The notes below the pieces were generated by a model. It had not been told where the DNA came from. It ran no database searches and saw only the letters and a program-made list of their open reading frames with translations. DNA of 57,493 nucleotides from Actinomycetes bacterium (lineage in GTDB: Bacteria > Actinomycetota > Actinomycetes > Actinomycetales > Dermatophilaceae), in contig JAKPEG010000067.1 of the NCBI GenBank assembly GCA_029552065.1, positions 1 through 57,493 on the forward strand, written 5' to 3'. The translations under genes were made by a program, and so were the position numbers. Shown here piece after piece: positions 8,484 through 16,467 of this stretch (positions within the stretch are counted from its first letter, which is position 1; each line of letters begins with the position of its first letter).

Positions 8484-9149
8484 GTGAGCCAGCCACCCAC
8501 CGAACGGGCGTCGCAGCGGCCCCCGCGTGGGCTCTTCGTCGCCTTCGAAGGCGGCGACGGAGCGGGCAAGTCGACCCAGGTGCGGTTGCTCACCGCTGCC
8601 CTCGAGGCGGCCGGCCGCTCGGTCGTGGTCACCCGCCAACCGGGCGGCACACCGCTCGGGGCGGAGATCCGCCAGTTGGTCATGCACGGTGGACACGTGA
8701 GCCCGCGCGCCGAGGCCCTGCTCTATGCCGCCGACAAGGCCCACCACGTCGACGAACTCATCCGCCCGGCCCTCGAGTCCGGGCAGGACGTGCTCACCGA
8801 CCGCTACACGGACAGCTCGATCGCCTACCAGGGGGCCGGCCGCGAGCTGGGTCCCGAGGAGATCCGCCGGCTGCTCGACTGGGCGGTCGGCGGGCTCTTC
8901 CCCGACCTCACCATCGTGCTCGACGTGCCGGCCGAGGTCGGCCGGGCCCGGCGCGGCGCCACCGGGCAGGCGGGCGAGGACCGCATCGAGCGCGAGTCCG
9001 ACGACTTCCACGACCGGGTCCGACGCCACTTCCTCGACCTGGCCACCGCTGCCCCCGAGCGCTATCTCGTGCTCGACGGCACCGCCGATCCCGCCCAGCT
9101 GCACGAGCAGGTGCGGGCCTGGCTGCGCACGGCAGGACTGGCGCTGTGA
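8484..9149 (+). CDS. tmk: Thymidylate kinase
   Basis: 221 residues. dTMP to dTDP phosphorylation for DNA synthesis. P-loop GGDGAGKS at residues 23-30, the substrate motif TRQPGGTPLGAEIR, the DRYTDSSIAYQGAGRELG segment near residue 108 and the LID Arg-rich region (GRARRGATGQAGEDRIERES) are all present. GTG start. The stop overlaps the start of holB (GTGA), the usual actinobacterial tmk-holB pair. Confidence 0.95.
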   Translation: MSQPPTERASQRPPRGLFVAFEGGDGAGKSTQVRLLTAALEAAGRSVVVTRQPGGTPLGAEIRQLVMHGGHVSPRAEALLYAADKAHHVDELIRPALESGQDVLTDRYTDSSIAYQGAGRELGPEEIRRLLDWAVGGLFPDLTIVLDVPAEVGRARRGATGQAGEDRIERESDDFHDRVRRHFLDLATAAPERYLVLDGTADPAQLHEQVRAWLRTAGLAL

Positions 9150-10297
9150 GCGTCTGGGACGACGTCGTCGGCCAGTCGCAGACCGTCGCGACGCTGAGCC
9201 GGGCGGCCACTGACCCCGCCGCGATGACCCACGCGTGGCTCGTCACCGGACCGCCCGGTTCCGGGCGATCGACCGCCGCGCGGGCCTTCGCCGCCGCGCT
9301 GCAATGCCCGCAGCACGGCTGCGGCACCTGCCGCGAGTGCCGGACGGCGATCGAGGGCACCCACGCCGACGTGCGGATCGTCGCGACCGAGGGCCTGTCG
9401 ATCAAGGTCGAGGACACCCGTGCGCTGGTCCAGGAGGCCGGGTTGCGCCCCTCGGTCGGGGCCTGGCGGGTCGTCGTCGTCGAAGACGCCGACCGGCTCA
9501 CCGAGCGGGCCGCCGACGCCCTGCTCAAGGCCCTCGAGGAGCCGACCCCGCGCACGGTGTGGGTCCTGTGCGCCCCGTCGCTCGAGGACGTCATCGTCAC
9601 CATCCGCTCCCGCTGCCGGCATGTCCGGCTGCGGACCCCGCCCGTCGCCGCGGTGGCCGAGCTGCTCACCCGGCGCGACGGCATACCGGAGGCGATGGCG
9701 CTGTATGCCGCCCGCGCGGCCCAGTGCCATGTGGGGATGGCCCGCCGGCTCGCGCGCGACGAGGGTGCCCGCAACCGGCGGCACGAGATCATCGGGCTGC
9801 CGCTGCGGATCCGCTCGGTGGGGGACGCGGTCGGTGCCGCCGCCGACCTCGCGGGTCTCGCCGACGAGGAGGCTGGCGCATCGTCGGCCGTGCGCGACGC
9901 CGCCGAGCGCACCCGTCTGCTCGAGACCCTCGGCGCCGACCCCCAGGCGCGCACCCAGCCGCCTGCGGTCCGGGCTCAACTGGCCACTCTCGAACGTGAG
10001 CAGAAGGCGCGGGCCACCCGGTTCGGCCGCGACGTCGTCGACCGGGCGCTGGTCGACCTGCTCTCGATGTACCGCGACGCCCTGCTCGTGCGCACCGGCG
10101 CCGCCAGCGCCCTCGTGAACGCCGACAGCGCCGACCGGGTCGCCGCCCTCGCGGCCGCGCTGCCGGCCGAGCGGCTGCTCCAGTGCATGGACGCGATCGG
10201 TGAGGCGCGCGAGCGGATCGGGCTCAACGTGCCGCCGCTGCTCGCGCTCGAGGCGATGGCGGTGACCCTCCAGGTGCCGCACGGCTTCTCGGGGTAG
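9146..10297 (+). CDS. holB: DNA polymerase III subunit delta-prime
   Basis: 383-residue clamp-loader subunit. AAA+ P-loop GPPGSGRST (residues 35-43), a four-cysteine zinc module (Cys54, 59, 62, 65 in CPQHGCGTCREC), a Walker B-like VVVVEDADRLT, and the SRC motif in IRSRCRHVRL are visible. The P-loop has Arg (SGRST) where Lys is canonical, which fits a delta-prime subunit that does not need to hydrolyse ATP. Translationally coupled to tmk. Confidence 0.92.
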   Translation: MSVWDDVVGQSQTVATLSRAATDPAAMTHAWLVTGPPGSGRSTAARAFAAALQCPQHGCGTCRECRTAIEGTHADVRIVATEGLSIKVEDTRALVQEAGLRPSVGAWRVVVVEDADRLTERAADALLKALEEPTPRTVWVLCAPSLEDVIVTIRSRCRHVRLRTPPVAAVAELLTRRDGIPEAMALYAARAAQCHVGMARRLARDEGARNRRHEIIGLPLRIRSVGDAVGAAADLAGLADEEAGASSAVRDAAERTRLLETLGADPQARTQPPAVRAQLATLEREQKARATRFGRDVVDRALVDLLSMYRDALLVRTGAASALVNADSADRVAALAAALPAERLLQCMDAIGEARERIGLNVPPLLALEAMAVTLQVPHGFSG

Positions 10298-10388
10298 CCT
10301 GCCCTCACGGCATACGTGCGGTATGCGGTGCGGCATGCTCGGCGACGCAGGACGGAGCCGGGTCGACTCGAGGAGCGTCCCAGGCATC

Positions 10389-11981
10389 ATGAAGGCCCCG
10401 AACGCGTCGGCCCGGGGACGCCTCCGCCTGCTGGGGGTCGCCCTCGTCGGGTCGCTGGGCCTGTCCTCGTGTCTCGTCCTGCCCTTCCTCGGCACCGAGG
10501 ACCCCGCGGCGGGCAACAGGGGCTCCGGCTCCGGGGTCACCCCCGTGTCGACCGCGGTCTCGACCCCGCCCGCCGACCACCCCGAGCTGGCCCGGTTCTA
10601 CTCCCAGTCGCTCGCGTGGAGCAGTTGCTCCGGCGGTGAGTGCGCCACCCTCGAGGTGCCGGTCGACTACGCCCACCCGGACGGCCAGACGATCAAGCTG
10701 GCGCTCCTGCGGGTGAAGGCGCGCTCGGCCAATCAGCGGATCGGGTCGCTCGTCGTCAACCCGGGTGGGCCCGGCGGCTCGGGCGTCGACTACGCGAAGT
10801 ACGCCAACCAGATCGTCGGGGCGCCGGTGCGCAGCGCCTTCGACGTCGTCGGCTTCGACCCGCGCGGGGTCGGGCGGTCCGCCCCCATCACCTGCCTCGA
10901 CGACGCCGCGATGGACGCCTATCTGGGATCCGATCCCACGCCGGACACCCCGGCCGAGGAACAGGGCTTCGTCGCGGCCGCCAAGGCCTTCGGGCAGGCC
11001 TGCCAGGCCAAGAACCCCACCCTGCTCGCCCACGTGTCGACGGTCGAGGCGGCCCGCGACATGGACATCCTGCGGGCGACCCTCGGCGAGGCGAAGCTGC
11101 ACTACCTCGGCAAGTCCTACGGCACCTTCCTCGGGGCCACCTATGCCGACCTGTTCCCCGACAAGGTCGGGCGCTTCGTCCTCGACGGGGTGCTGCCCCC
11201 CGACCTCGCGTCGGCCGACGTCAACAAGGGGCAGGCCAAGGGCTTCGAGGCGGCCACCCGTGCCTATGTCGCGAACTGTGTCGCCAAGGGCAGCTGCCCG
11301 ATCGGGTCGAGCGTCGACGAGGGTCTCGAGTGGATCTCCGACTTCCTCGCCCGGCTGGACAGCCAGCCGCTCGCGGTCCGCAACGACCAGCGGGTCACCA
11401 AGCTCACCGAGGGCTGGGCGTCGATCGGCCTCGCGGCCGCGATGTACGCCCAGTCGATGTGGCCGGCCCTCACCCAGGCCTTCGAGGCGGCCAAGGGTGG
11501 CGACGGGGACCCGCTCATGGAGTTGGCCAACCAATACGCCGACCGCACCTCCGGCGGCACCTACACGGGCAATCTCCTGCAGGTGATCAACGCCGTCAAC
11601 TGCCTGGACCGCACCGACACCGCCGACATCCCGACGATCCTGCGCAACGCCAAGGCATTCTCCGTCGACGCACCCACCTGGGGAACGATGCTCGCCTGGG
11701 GCTCGGTGTCCTGCGGCGTCTGGCCGGTGCCGGCGACCGGGCGCCCGCACCAGGTGTCCGCGGCGGGCAGCGGCCCCATCGTCGTCGTCGGCACCACCCG
11801 CGACCCGGCGACGATCTATCAGTGGTCGGTCCAGCTGCGCAAGGAACTGGCCAACGCGGTGCTCATCAGCTACGACGGCGACGGCCACACGGCATACACC
11901 CGCTCGAACGCGTGCGTCGACAACCCGATCAACGACTACTACACCAAGGGGATCACCCCCAAGGACGGCCTCACCTGCTGA
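10389..11981 (+). CDS. Exported alpha/beta-hydrolase, TAP-type tripeptidyl aminopeptidase lipoprotein
   Basis: 530 residues from the ATG at 10389; a longer frame adds 22 non-conserved residues. The N-terminus is a lipoprotein signal with lipobox LSSC (Cys28). The alpha/beta-hydrolase core has the oxyanion motif NPGGPGGSG, nucleophile Ser243 in GKSYG, Asp near residue 472 (TTRDPAT) and His near 500 (GDGHTAY). The C-terminal TAP-like domain with paired cysteines (RSNACVDNPINDYYTKG to the final LTC) matches the Streptomyces secreted tripeptidyl aminopeptidase/SCO7095 family, which cleave N-terminal tripeptides outside the membrane. It stands alone between holB and the tRNA. Confidence 0.88.
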   Translation: MKAPNASARGRLRLLGVALVGSLGLSSCLVLPFLGTEDPAAGNRGSGSGVTPVSTAVSTPPADHPELARFYSQSLAWSSCSGGECATLEVPVDYAHPDGQTIKLALLRVKARSANQRIGSLVVNPGGPGGSGVDYAKYANQIVGAPVRSAFDVVGFDPRGVGRSAPITCLDDAAMDAYLGSDPTPDTPAEEQGFVAAAKAFGQACQAKNPTLLAHVSTVEAARDMDILRATLGEAKLHYLGKSYGTFLGATYADLFPDKVGRFVLDGVLPPDLASADVNKGQAKGFEAATRAYVANCVAKGSCPIGSSVDEGLEWISDFLARLDSQPLAVRNDQRVTKLTEGWASIGLAAAMYAQSMWPALTQAFEAAKGGDGDPLMELANQYADRTSGGTYTGNLLQVINAVNCLDRTDTADIPTILRNAKAFSVDAPTWGTMLAWGSVSCGVWPVPATGRPHQVSAAGSGPIVVVGTTRDPATIYQWSVQLRKELANAVLISYDGDGHTAYTRSNACVDNPINDYYTKGITPKDGLTC

Positions 11982-12129
11982 CCGGGCTCGGCGCCGCGCC
12001 CCCGGTATGCCGGGTGGCCGGGTCGGGCGCGGAGCGTCGGCGGGTTGCGCGCCCGGATCGGGTTCGCGGGCGGCCACGGGGGTCCGTATACTCGGGACCC
12101 GTGCCCGGCGGTCCGTCCGGTCGGCATGC

Positions 12130-12205
12130 GCCGCCTTAGCTCAGTCGGCAGAGCGATTCACTCGTAATGAATAGGTCTGGGGTTCGATTCCCCAAGGCGG
12201 CTCCA
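12130..12205 (+). tRNA. tRNA-Thr (anticodon CGT)
   Basis: Cloverleaf read by hand: acceptor GCCGCCT/AGGCGGC, D-stem GCTC/GAGC, anticodon stem ATTCA/TGAAT with loop CTCGTAA (anticodon CGT, reading ACG), T-stem TGGGG/CCCCA with TTCGATT loop, discriminator T and an encoded CCA (12203-12205). Confidence 0.96.
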
Positions 12206-12221
12206 CCAGGCAGGACCCGAC

Positions 12222-12250
12222 GCCCTCCGCACTCGCGCGGAGGGCTCTTC
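12222..12250 (+). terminator. Rho-independent terminator after tRNA-Thr
   Basis: Perfect nine-base arms GCCCTCCGC (12222-12230) and GCGGAGGGC (12237-12245) around a six-base loop, followed by TCTTCT, 17 bases after the tRNA CCA end. Confidence 0.8.
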
Positions 12251-12342
12251 TGCTGTGCAGCCGGTAGGCCTCGTCTCTGACCGTACGCCCGCCCTCGGGC
12301 TGCTGCTGGGCCGGGGCATCGGTGGACGGGTCTCTGTCGAGC

Positions 12343-12361
12343 TTTGTGCTACACGTGCTAC
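12343..12361 (+). promoter_or_regulatory. Direct-repeat operator candidate of vapBC
   Basis: The sequence just upstream of the antitoxin start holds two GTGCTAC words spaced eight bases apart around a CACGTG core. Antitoxins of the Phd/YefM class usually repress their own operon from short repeats at this position. The assignment is by location only. Confidence 0.4.
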
Positions 12362-12370
12362 GGTGGCGAT

Positions 12371-12625
12371 ATGGAGCGCACCGTCAGCCATCGCGAGCTC
12401 CGCAACAACAGTGGCGCGCTGCTTCACGCCGTCGATTCGGGCGAGTCCTACACGGTCACCAACCGGGGGAGGCCGGTCGCGCGACTGGTGCCCATCTCGG
12501 AGCCGAGCGCCGATCTTCCCCTCCACCGACCGGCCACGACTCGGGGTGGGTTCAGGTCGCTGGCCAGGCACTCCGTCGCGACGCCCAGCGCCGCGACGCT
12601 CGACGATCTCCGAGGCGACCGGTGA
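12371..12625 (+). CDS. vapB: Phd/YefM-type antitoxin
   Basis: 84 residues. N-terminal Phd/YefM DNA-binding fold (HRELRNNSGALLHAVDSGES, then VTNRGRPVARLVPI, residues 4-42) and a flexible Pro/Ser/Arg C-terminus that would wrap the toxin. ATG at 12371. The TGA overlaps the GTG of the PIN toxin (GTGA). The pair lies immediately after tRNA-Thr and has none of the GTATGCC words frequent elsewhere, compatible with acquisition by transfer. Confidence 0.9.
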   Translation: MERTVSHRELRNNSGALLHAVDSGESYTVTNRGRPVARLVPISEPSADLPLHRPATTRGGFRSLARHSVATPSAATLDDLRGDR

Positions 12626-13011
12626 CGCGCTACTACCTCGACACCTCGGCTGCGGCGAAGTTCCTGGTGGACGAGTCCGAGAGCGTGCCCCTGGCGGAGT
12701 GGGCCGATGCTTCGGACACGCACCTGACGGCCACCCACTTGTTGGAGACGGAGCTGCGGCGGTTTGCCATCCGGCTCAGCCTGCCGCAGGCCGATGTGTC
12801 GAAGATCCTCGCCCGCGTCGACCTGTATGACCTGCCGTCCAGCCTCTACCGCGAAGCGGGCCTGCTGCCCGGTGTCAACCTTCGCTCGCTGGACGCGCTT
12901 CATCTCGCGGCGTCGATCCGGCTCGATGTCGAGGCGCTGGTCACCTACGACGGTCGACTCGCCGAGGCCGCCGAGAGCATGGGAATTCGCGTGCTTGCCC
13001 CGACTGGGTGA
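12622..13011 (+). CDS. vapC: PIN-domain ribonuclease toxin VapC
   Basis: 129-residue PIN-domain protein, an Mg2+-dependent RNase. The four acidic active-site residues are in place: Asp7 (YYLDTSA), Glu42 (LLETELRR), Asp91 (RSLDALHLA) and Asp110 (VTYDGRL). VapC enzymes typically cut tRNA or rRNA at defined sites. The GTG start is coupled to the antitoxin stop. No other copy of the module is in the window. Confidence 0.93.
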   Translation: MTRYYLDTSAAAKFLVDESESVPLAEWADASDTHLTATHLLETELRRFAIRLSLPQADVSKILARVDLYDLPSSLYREAGLLPGVNLRSLDALHLAASIRLDVEALVTYDGRLAEAAESMGIRVLAPTG

Positions 13012-13110
13012 CCTCGCGCCCTTCCGGTGCAACCCCGATCGACTGTGGGGCGGAGCGACGGAGGCAAATCGGTGGCGGCTCCGGACGGTCCTCTGTTTGG
13101 CTGGGCGGCC

Positions 13111-13515
13111 ATGACCAGCTTCGTCGCGCACACGACCGTCGACTGCGCCAACGCCTATGACCTCTCGCAGGTGTGGAAGCAGATCGTCGGTTACACCGAC
13201 ATCCCCGACGACCCCAACCTGCCCGGCCACGAGGAATGCATGATCCTCGACCCGGAGTCGGGCCACCGGATCCTGTTCATCGAGGTGCCCGAGGGCAAGT
13301 CGGCCAAGAACCGCCTGCACTTCGACCTGCGGCCCCGCTCCGGGCCTCGGGACGAGGAGATCGCGCGGCTGCTCGACCTCGGGCTCGGGATCACCCTGGT
13401 CGCCGACCATCGGGGGATCCATGGCCCGGGCAGCGGCTGGGTCGTGCTGGCCGACCCCGAGGGCAACGAGTTCTGCGTGCTGCGCTCGCAGGCCGAGGTG
13501 GACGAGACGTCCTGA
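13111..13515 (+). CDS. VOC/glyoxalase-like protein
   Basis: 134 residues with a vicinal-oxygen-chelate fold: an N-terminal half starting TSFVAHTTVDCANAYDLSQV and a C-terminal GSGWVVLADPEGNEFCVL signature. It contains RLHFDLRP, the His strand seen in glyoxalase-like domain proteins of Actinobacteria. Substrate unknown. ATG at 13111 chosen because the longer frame adds residues with no fold match. Confidence 0.8.
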   Translation: MTSFVAHTTVDCANAYDLSQVWKQIVGYTDIPDDPNLPGHEECMILDPESGHRILFIEVPEGKSAKNRLHFDLRPRSGPRDEEIARLLDLGLGITLVADHRGIHGPGSGWVVLADPEGNEFCVLRSQAEVDETS

Positions 13516-13556
13516 CCGGCGATCGGCTGGGGGACAGCTGCTCGGTCGGTGGCCGG

Positions 13557-14204
13557 TCAGCCGCGGGCCGCGTCGACGAGACTGCGTGCGGCGGCCTTCG
13601 CTGCGGCGGGCGCCTCGGGGGAGGCGTCAAGCGCCCCGCTCGCCAGGCCGCCGTCGAGCAGGAGCACGAGCGAGCGCGCGAGCGCCCCGGGCTCCCGCGC
13701 TCCGGCCCGCTCGGCGAGCTCCCGCACCCAGGCGAGCACGGCCGTCTTGTGGGCGACCGTCCGGTCGTGTGCGGGCGAGTCGGGCGCGGACTCCGCGGCT
13801 GCGTTGATGAAGGCGCAGCCCCGATAGCCCTGGCGCCGACAGGCCTGCGAGAGCGCGTCGAACATCCCGACCAACTGGTCGGCCGGGTCGTTGCCGGCGG
13901 CCTCGGCGGCTCGGCGGAGTTGGTCGGTCCAGATCCCGTCGACCTTGTCGAGGTAGGCCACGACCAACTCGTCCTTGGCGGGGAAGTGCTTGTAGAACGT
14001 CGCCTTCGCCACCCCGGACTCGGCGATGATGAGGTCGACCCCCACCGCGCGTATGCCGCGTGCATAGAACAGCGCGAAGGCCGCGTCGAGGATGCGCCCC
14101 CGTGCCGGGCTCGTCCGGACCGCCGGAACGGGGGTGCCGACGACGTCGGGACCGGCCGTGAGCTCGGCCGGATCCGCGGCTCGACTGGCGGGGTGCTTGG
14201 GCAT
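13557..14204 (-). CDS. TetR-family repressor
   Basis: 215 residues. TetR helix-turn-helix at about 35-82 (RILDAAFALFYARGIRAVGV, then AESGVAKATFYKHFPAKDEL), followed by a helical ligand domain of the TetR_C class. ATG at 14204 has CAGGAG seven bases upstream on the minus strand. It is divergent from the NADP-binding oxidoreductase, and two palindromes between the genes are strong operator candidates, so it probably represses both itself and that enzyme. Confidence 0.9.
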   Translation of the reverse strand: MPKHPASRAADPAELTAGPDVVGTPVPAVRTSPARGRILDAAFALFYARGIRAVGVDLIIAESGVAKATFYKHFPAKDELVVAYLDKVDGIWTDQLRRAAEAAGNDPADQLVGMFDALSQACRRQGYRGCAFINAAAESAPDSPAHDRTVAHKTAVLAWVRELAERAGAREPGALARSLVLLLDGGLASGALDASPEAPAAAKAAARSLVDAARG

Positions 14205-14246
14205 CGGTGCTCCTGGACGATGAGGCGAGGTGCACAGCATACCTTG

Positions 14247-14270
14247 CTAACAGACAGACCTGTCTGTTAG
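14247..14270. promoter_or_regulatory. TetR operator O1
   Basis: Perfect palindrome: CTAACAGACAG (14247-14257), two-base spacer AC, CTGTCTGTTAG (14260-14270). It lies between the divergent TetR gene and the oxidoreductase gene. Confidence 0.85.
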
Positions 14271-14282
14271 CGTGACCACATC

Positions 14283-14304
14283 AGACAGACAGACCTGTCT
14301 ATCT
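14283..14304. promoter_or_regulatory. TetR operator O2
   Basis: Second copy with core AGACAG-AC-CTGTCT (14287-14300), the same 14-base centre as O1 and weaker flanks. The centres are about 35 bases apart. A TATCTATAC stretch overlapping and following it may be the -10 region of the oxidoreductase promoter. Confidence 0.8.
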
Positions 14305-14331
14305 ATACGTCGTCACGACTCAGGAGTCCCC

Positions 14332-15009
14332 ATGAAGATCGCAGTCCTCGGCACCGGCATGGTCGGTCGGACGATCGCCGGCCGGTTGGCCGGCCTCGGC
14401 CACGAGGTGATCGTCGGCACCCGCGACCCGCAGGCGACCCTCGCCCGCACCGAGCCGGACGGCATGGGCACACCTGCCTTCGGAACGTGGGCCGGCGCCA
14501 ACCCCGGGGTCGGTCTGGCCACCATGGCGGACGCCGCCGCTGGGGCCGAGCTCGTCGTGAACGCCACCGGAGGGGCGGGCGCCGTGCCTGCGTTGGCGGA
14601 GGCCGACGCCGACAACCTCGCCGGCAAGGTGATCCTCGACATCTCCAACCCGCTCGACTTCTCGGCCGGCTTCCCGCCCACGCTCTTCGTCAAGGACACC
14701 GACTCTCTCGGCGAGCAGATCCAGCGGGCCTTCCCGGCAGCCCGGGTGGTGAAGTCGCTCAACACGCTCACGGCAGGACTCATGGTCGACCCCGCCTCGC
14801 TCGGGGCCGAGTCGACCGTCTTCGTCTCGGGCGACGACGCCGACGCCAAGGCGACGGTCAGCCAGCTGTTGCGCAGCTTCGGCCACACCGACGTCATCGA
14901 CCTCGGCGACATCAGCACCGCCCGGGGCACCGAGATGTGGCTGCCGCTGTGGCTGCGGCTCATGGGAGCGCTGGGCACGGCGAACTTCAACCTCAAGGTC
15001 GTCCGCTGA
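14332..15009 (+). CDS. NADP-binding oxidoreductase, F420-dependent NADP reductase-like
   Basis: 225 residues. N-terminal Rossmann motif GTGMVG (residues 7-12) and an NADP-type GTRDP loop, then DISNPLDFSAGFPPTL and VKSLNTLTA, as in the NADP oxidoreductase/F420H2:NADP reductase-like family (COG2085). Whether this member uses F420 cannot be told from sequence alone. ATG at 14332 follows CAGGAG. Its promoter region contains both TetR operators, so it is likely induced by the TetR ligand. Confidence 0.85.
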   Translation: MKIAVLGTGMVGRTIAGRLAGLGHEVIVGTRDPQATLARTEPDGMGTPAFGTWAGANPGVGLATMADAAAGAELVVNATGGAGAVPALAEADADNLAGKVILDISNPLDFSAGFPPTLFVKDTDSLGEQIQRAFPAARVVKSLNTLTAGLMVDPASLGAESTVFVSGDDADAKATVSQLLRSFGHTDVIDLGDISTARGTEMWLPLWLRLMGALGTANFNLKVVR

Positions 15010-15020
15010 CGGTGAGTGCC

Positions 15021-15200
15021 ATGTCCGACCGGGGCATGTCCGATCAAGGCAGGTCCGACCAAGGCAGGTCCGGCAGAACCGTGCTCATCACCGGTGGGAC
15101 CGGCGGGACCGGGCTGGCGAGGGCCCTCGGTTGTGCCGGGCTCGGCGTCTGGGAGGTCTCCGCCGAGTTGGTGGCGCGGTCGGCTCCCGGCCGGGGCTGA
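15021..15200 (+). pseudogene. Truncated short-chain dehydrogenase remnant
   Basis: A 59-codon frame begins with a repetitive MSDRGMSDQGRSDQGRSG leader and continues RTVLITGGTGGTGLARALG, a textbook NAD(P)-binding first strand and glycine loop of short-chain dehydrogenases, but loses all similarity after about 15 further residues and stops. The rest of the enzyme is absent in any frame. The leader is a tandem repeat of about 15 bases (AGGTCCGACCAAGGC-like). Confidence 0.55.
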
Positions 15201-15371
15201 GGCGGAGAGCCCAGCGCAGGCAAGTGCTCGAGTGGGGAGTTGTTCCGGGCGATCCTGGCCCAGCGGGCCGGGCAACTGCACAACTGGGGAGTTGGCCCGG
15301 GTGTGGACAGACGCCGATACGTTGCGGCGAGCGTCCCGCGCGTGCCCGGCGCCAACCCCTAGCCTGCCTCC
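15201..15371. other. Intergenic region before the sheath gene
   Basis: No gene, RNA or repeat seen. It contains sequence following the dehydrogenase remnant, including two AACTGGGGAGTTG-like words (15231-15246 and 15279-15294) of unknown meaning. Confidence 0.4.
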
Positions 15372-16460
15372 GTGCCCTTCATCGAGGAAGGCGGCACCGC
15401 GCCGCGCCTCATCGCCCACGCCCCCACGCGGATCGCGTTCGTCGGCAGCTGCCCCGACGGCATACTCGAACCCCTCACCTTCGCCTCGGCCGAGGATGCG
15501 GTCGCCTTCGCCGCGCGCACCGGCCCCGAGGACACCCTCGGGTATGCCGCGTGCGACTTCTTCGCCGCCGGTGGCCGGTCCGCCGTGGTCACCGCCGTCC
15601 CGACGGGTAAGCCGTTGCGGCCGGCGTTCGAGGCGCTCGACGCGGTGCCCGACGTGGGCGTGGTCGCGCTCTGCCCGCCGACGAGCACCGGCCTCACCGC
15701 GGCCGACGCCCAGGCCGGAGCCGACTATGTCTCGGCCCGCCGAGCCGTGCTGCTCCTGGCCCCCGCCGGCGCCGGCGCCGACCAACACCCCGACCATCTG
15801 CCCGAGCTCGTCGCGGCCCTCCAACTGAACGATCGGCAGCGGTCGAGCGTCGCGGCATACGGGCCGTGGCTGCTGCGCGGCGAACGGCGGGCCGGCACGC
15901 CGGTCACGCCGATCGGTGCCGTCGCCGGGGTGCTGGCCCACCTCGACCGGATCCGGGGCCTGTGGCGAGCGCCGGCGGGAGCGGAGGCGACCCTTCCCGC
16001 CGGGCTGCGTCCGGTGCCACGCGCGGCGCCGGAGGTCCTCGCGGCCGCCGGGGTCAACCTGGTCGGCGACTTCCCCGGTCACGGGGTAGCCATCTGGGGC
16101 GCGCGGACGCTCGCCGATCTCGCGAGTGGCTGGCGTTACCTGCCGGTGCGGCGCCTCGCCCTGCACATCGAGCGCAGCCTCGAACGCGGCCTGCAGTGGG
16201 TTGTCTGCGAGCCCAACGGACCCGCCCTGTGGGATCAGGTGGCGCTCACCGTCACCGACTTCCTGCACGGGCTGTGGCAGGCGGGCGCGTTGCAGGGGCA
16301 GGTGCCGCAGGAGGGCTTCTTCGTCCGGTGCGACCGCTCGACGATGACCCAGAACGACCTCGACAACGGCCGCCTCGTCGTCCTCGTCGGCATCGCCCCG
16401 CTGCGGCCGGCGGAGTTCACCGTCATCCGCATCGGCATCCCGACCGCGTCGACGCCCTGA
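15372..16460 (+). CDS. Orphan contractile phage-tail sheath protein
   Basis: 362 residues matching the contractile-tail sheath family at both ends. The N-terminal part (18-80) has the sheath pattern PTRIAFVGSCPDG ... YAACDFFAAGGRSAVVTAVP. The C-terminal domain (about 240-355) has VAIWGARTLAD, WRYLPVRRLALHIERSLERG, WVVCEPNGPALWDQV, FLHGLWQAGALQG, GFFVRCDRSTMTQND and VGIAPLRPAEFTVIRIG, the hallmark sheath C-domain that locks subunits together. The length fits the shorter sheaths of extracellular injection systems (about 350 residues) rather than myophage sheaths. GTG start. No tube, baseplate, spike, capsid, ClpV-like ATPase or integrase gene lies nearby, so either the rest of the machine is elsewhere or the protein acts alone. 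The frame is intact. Confidence 0.88.
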   Translation: MPFIEEGGTAPRLIAHAPTRIAFVGSCPDGILEPLTFASAEDAVAFAARTGPEDTLGYAACDFFAAGGRSAVVTAVPTGKPLRPAFEALDAVPDVGVVALCPPTSTGLTAADAQAGADYVSARRAVLLLAPAGAGADQHPDHLPELVAALQLNDRQRSSVAAYGPWLLRGERRAGTPVTPIGAVAGVLAHLDRIRGLWRAPAGAEATLPAGLRPVPRAAPEVLAAAGVNLVGDFPGHGVAIWGARTLADLASGWRYLPVRRLALHIERSLERGLQWVVCEPNGPALWDQVALTVTDFLHGLWQAGALQGQVPQEGFFVRCDRSTMTQNDLDNGRLVVLVGIAPLRPAEFTVIRIGIPTASTP

Positions 16461-16467
16461 GCCGCGT

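Noticed and set aside
12130..15372. Genomic island integrated in the tRNA-Thr gene
   Set aside because: No integrase and no repeated tRNA 3' end were found downstream, so only transfer of vapBC is kept as a possibility.
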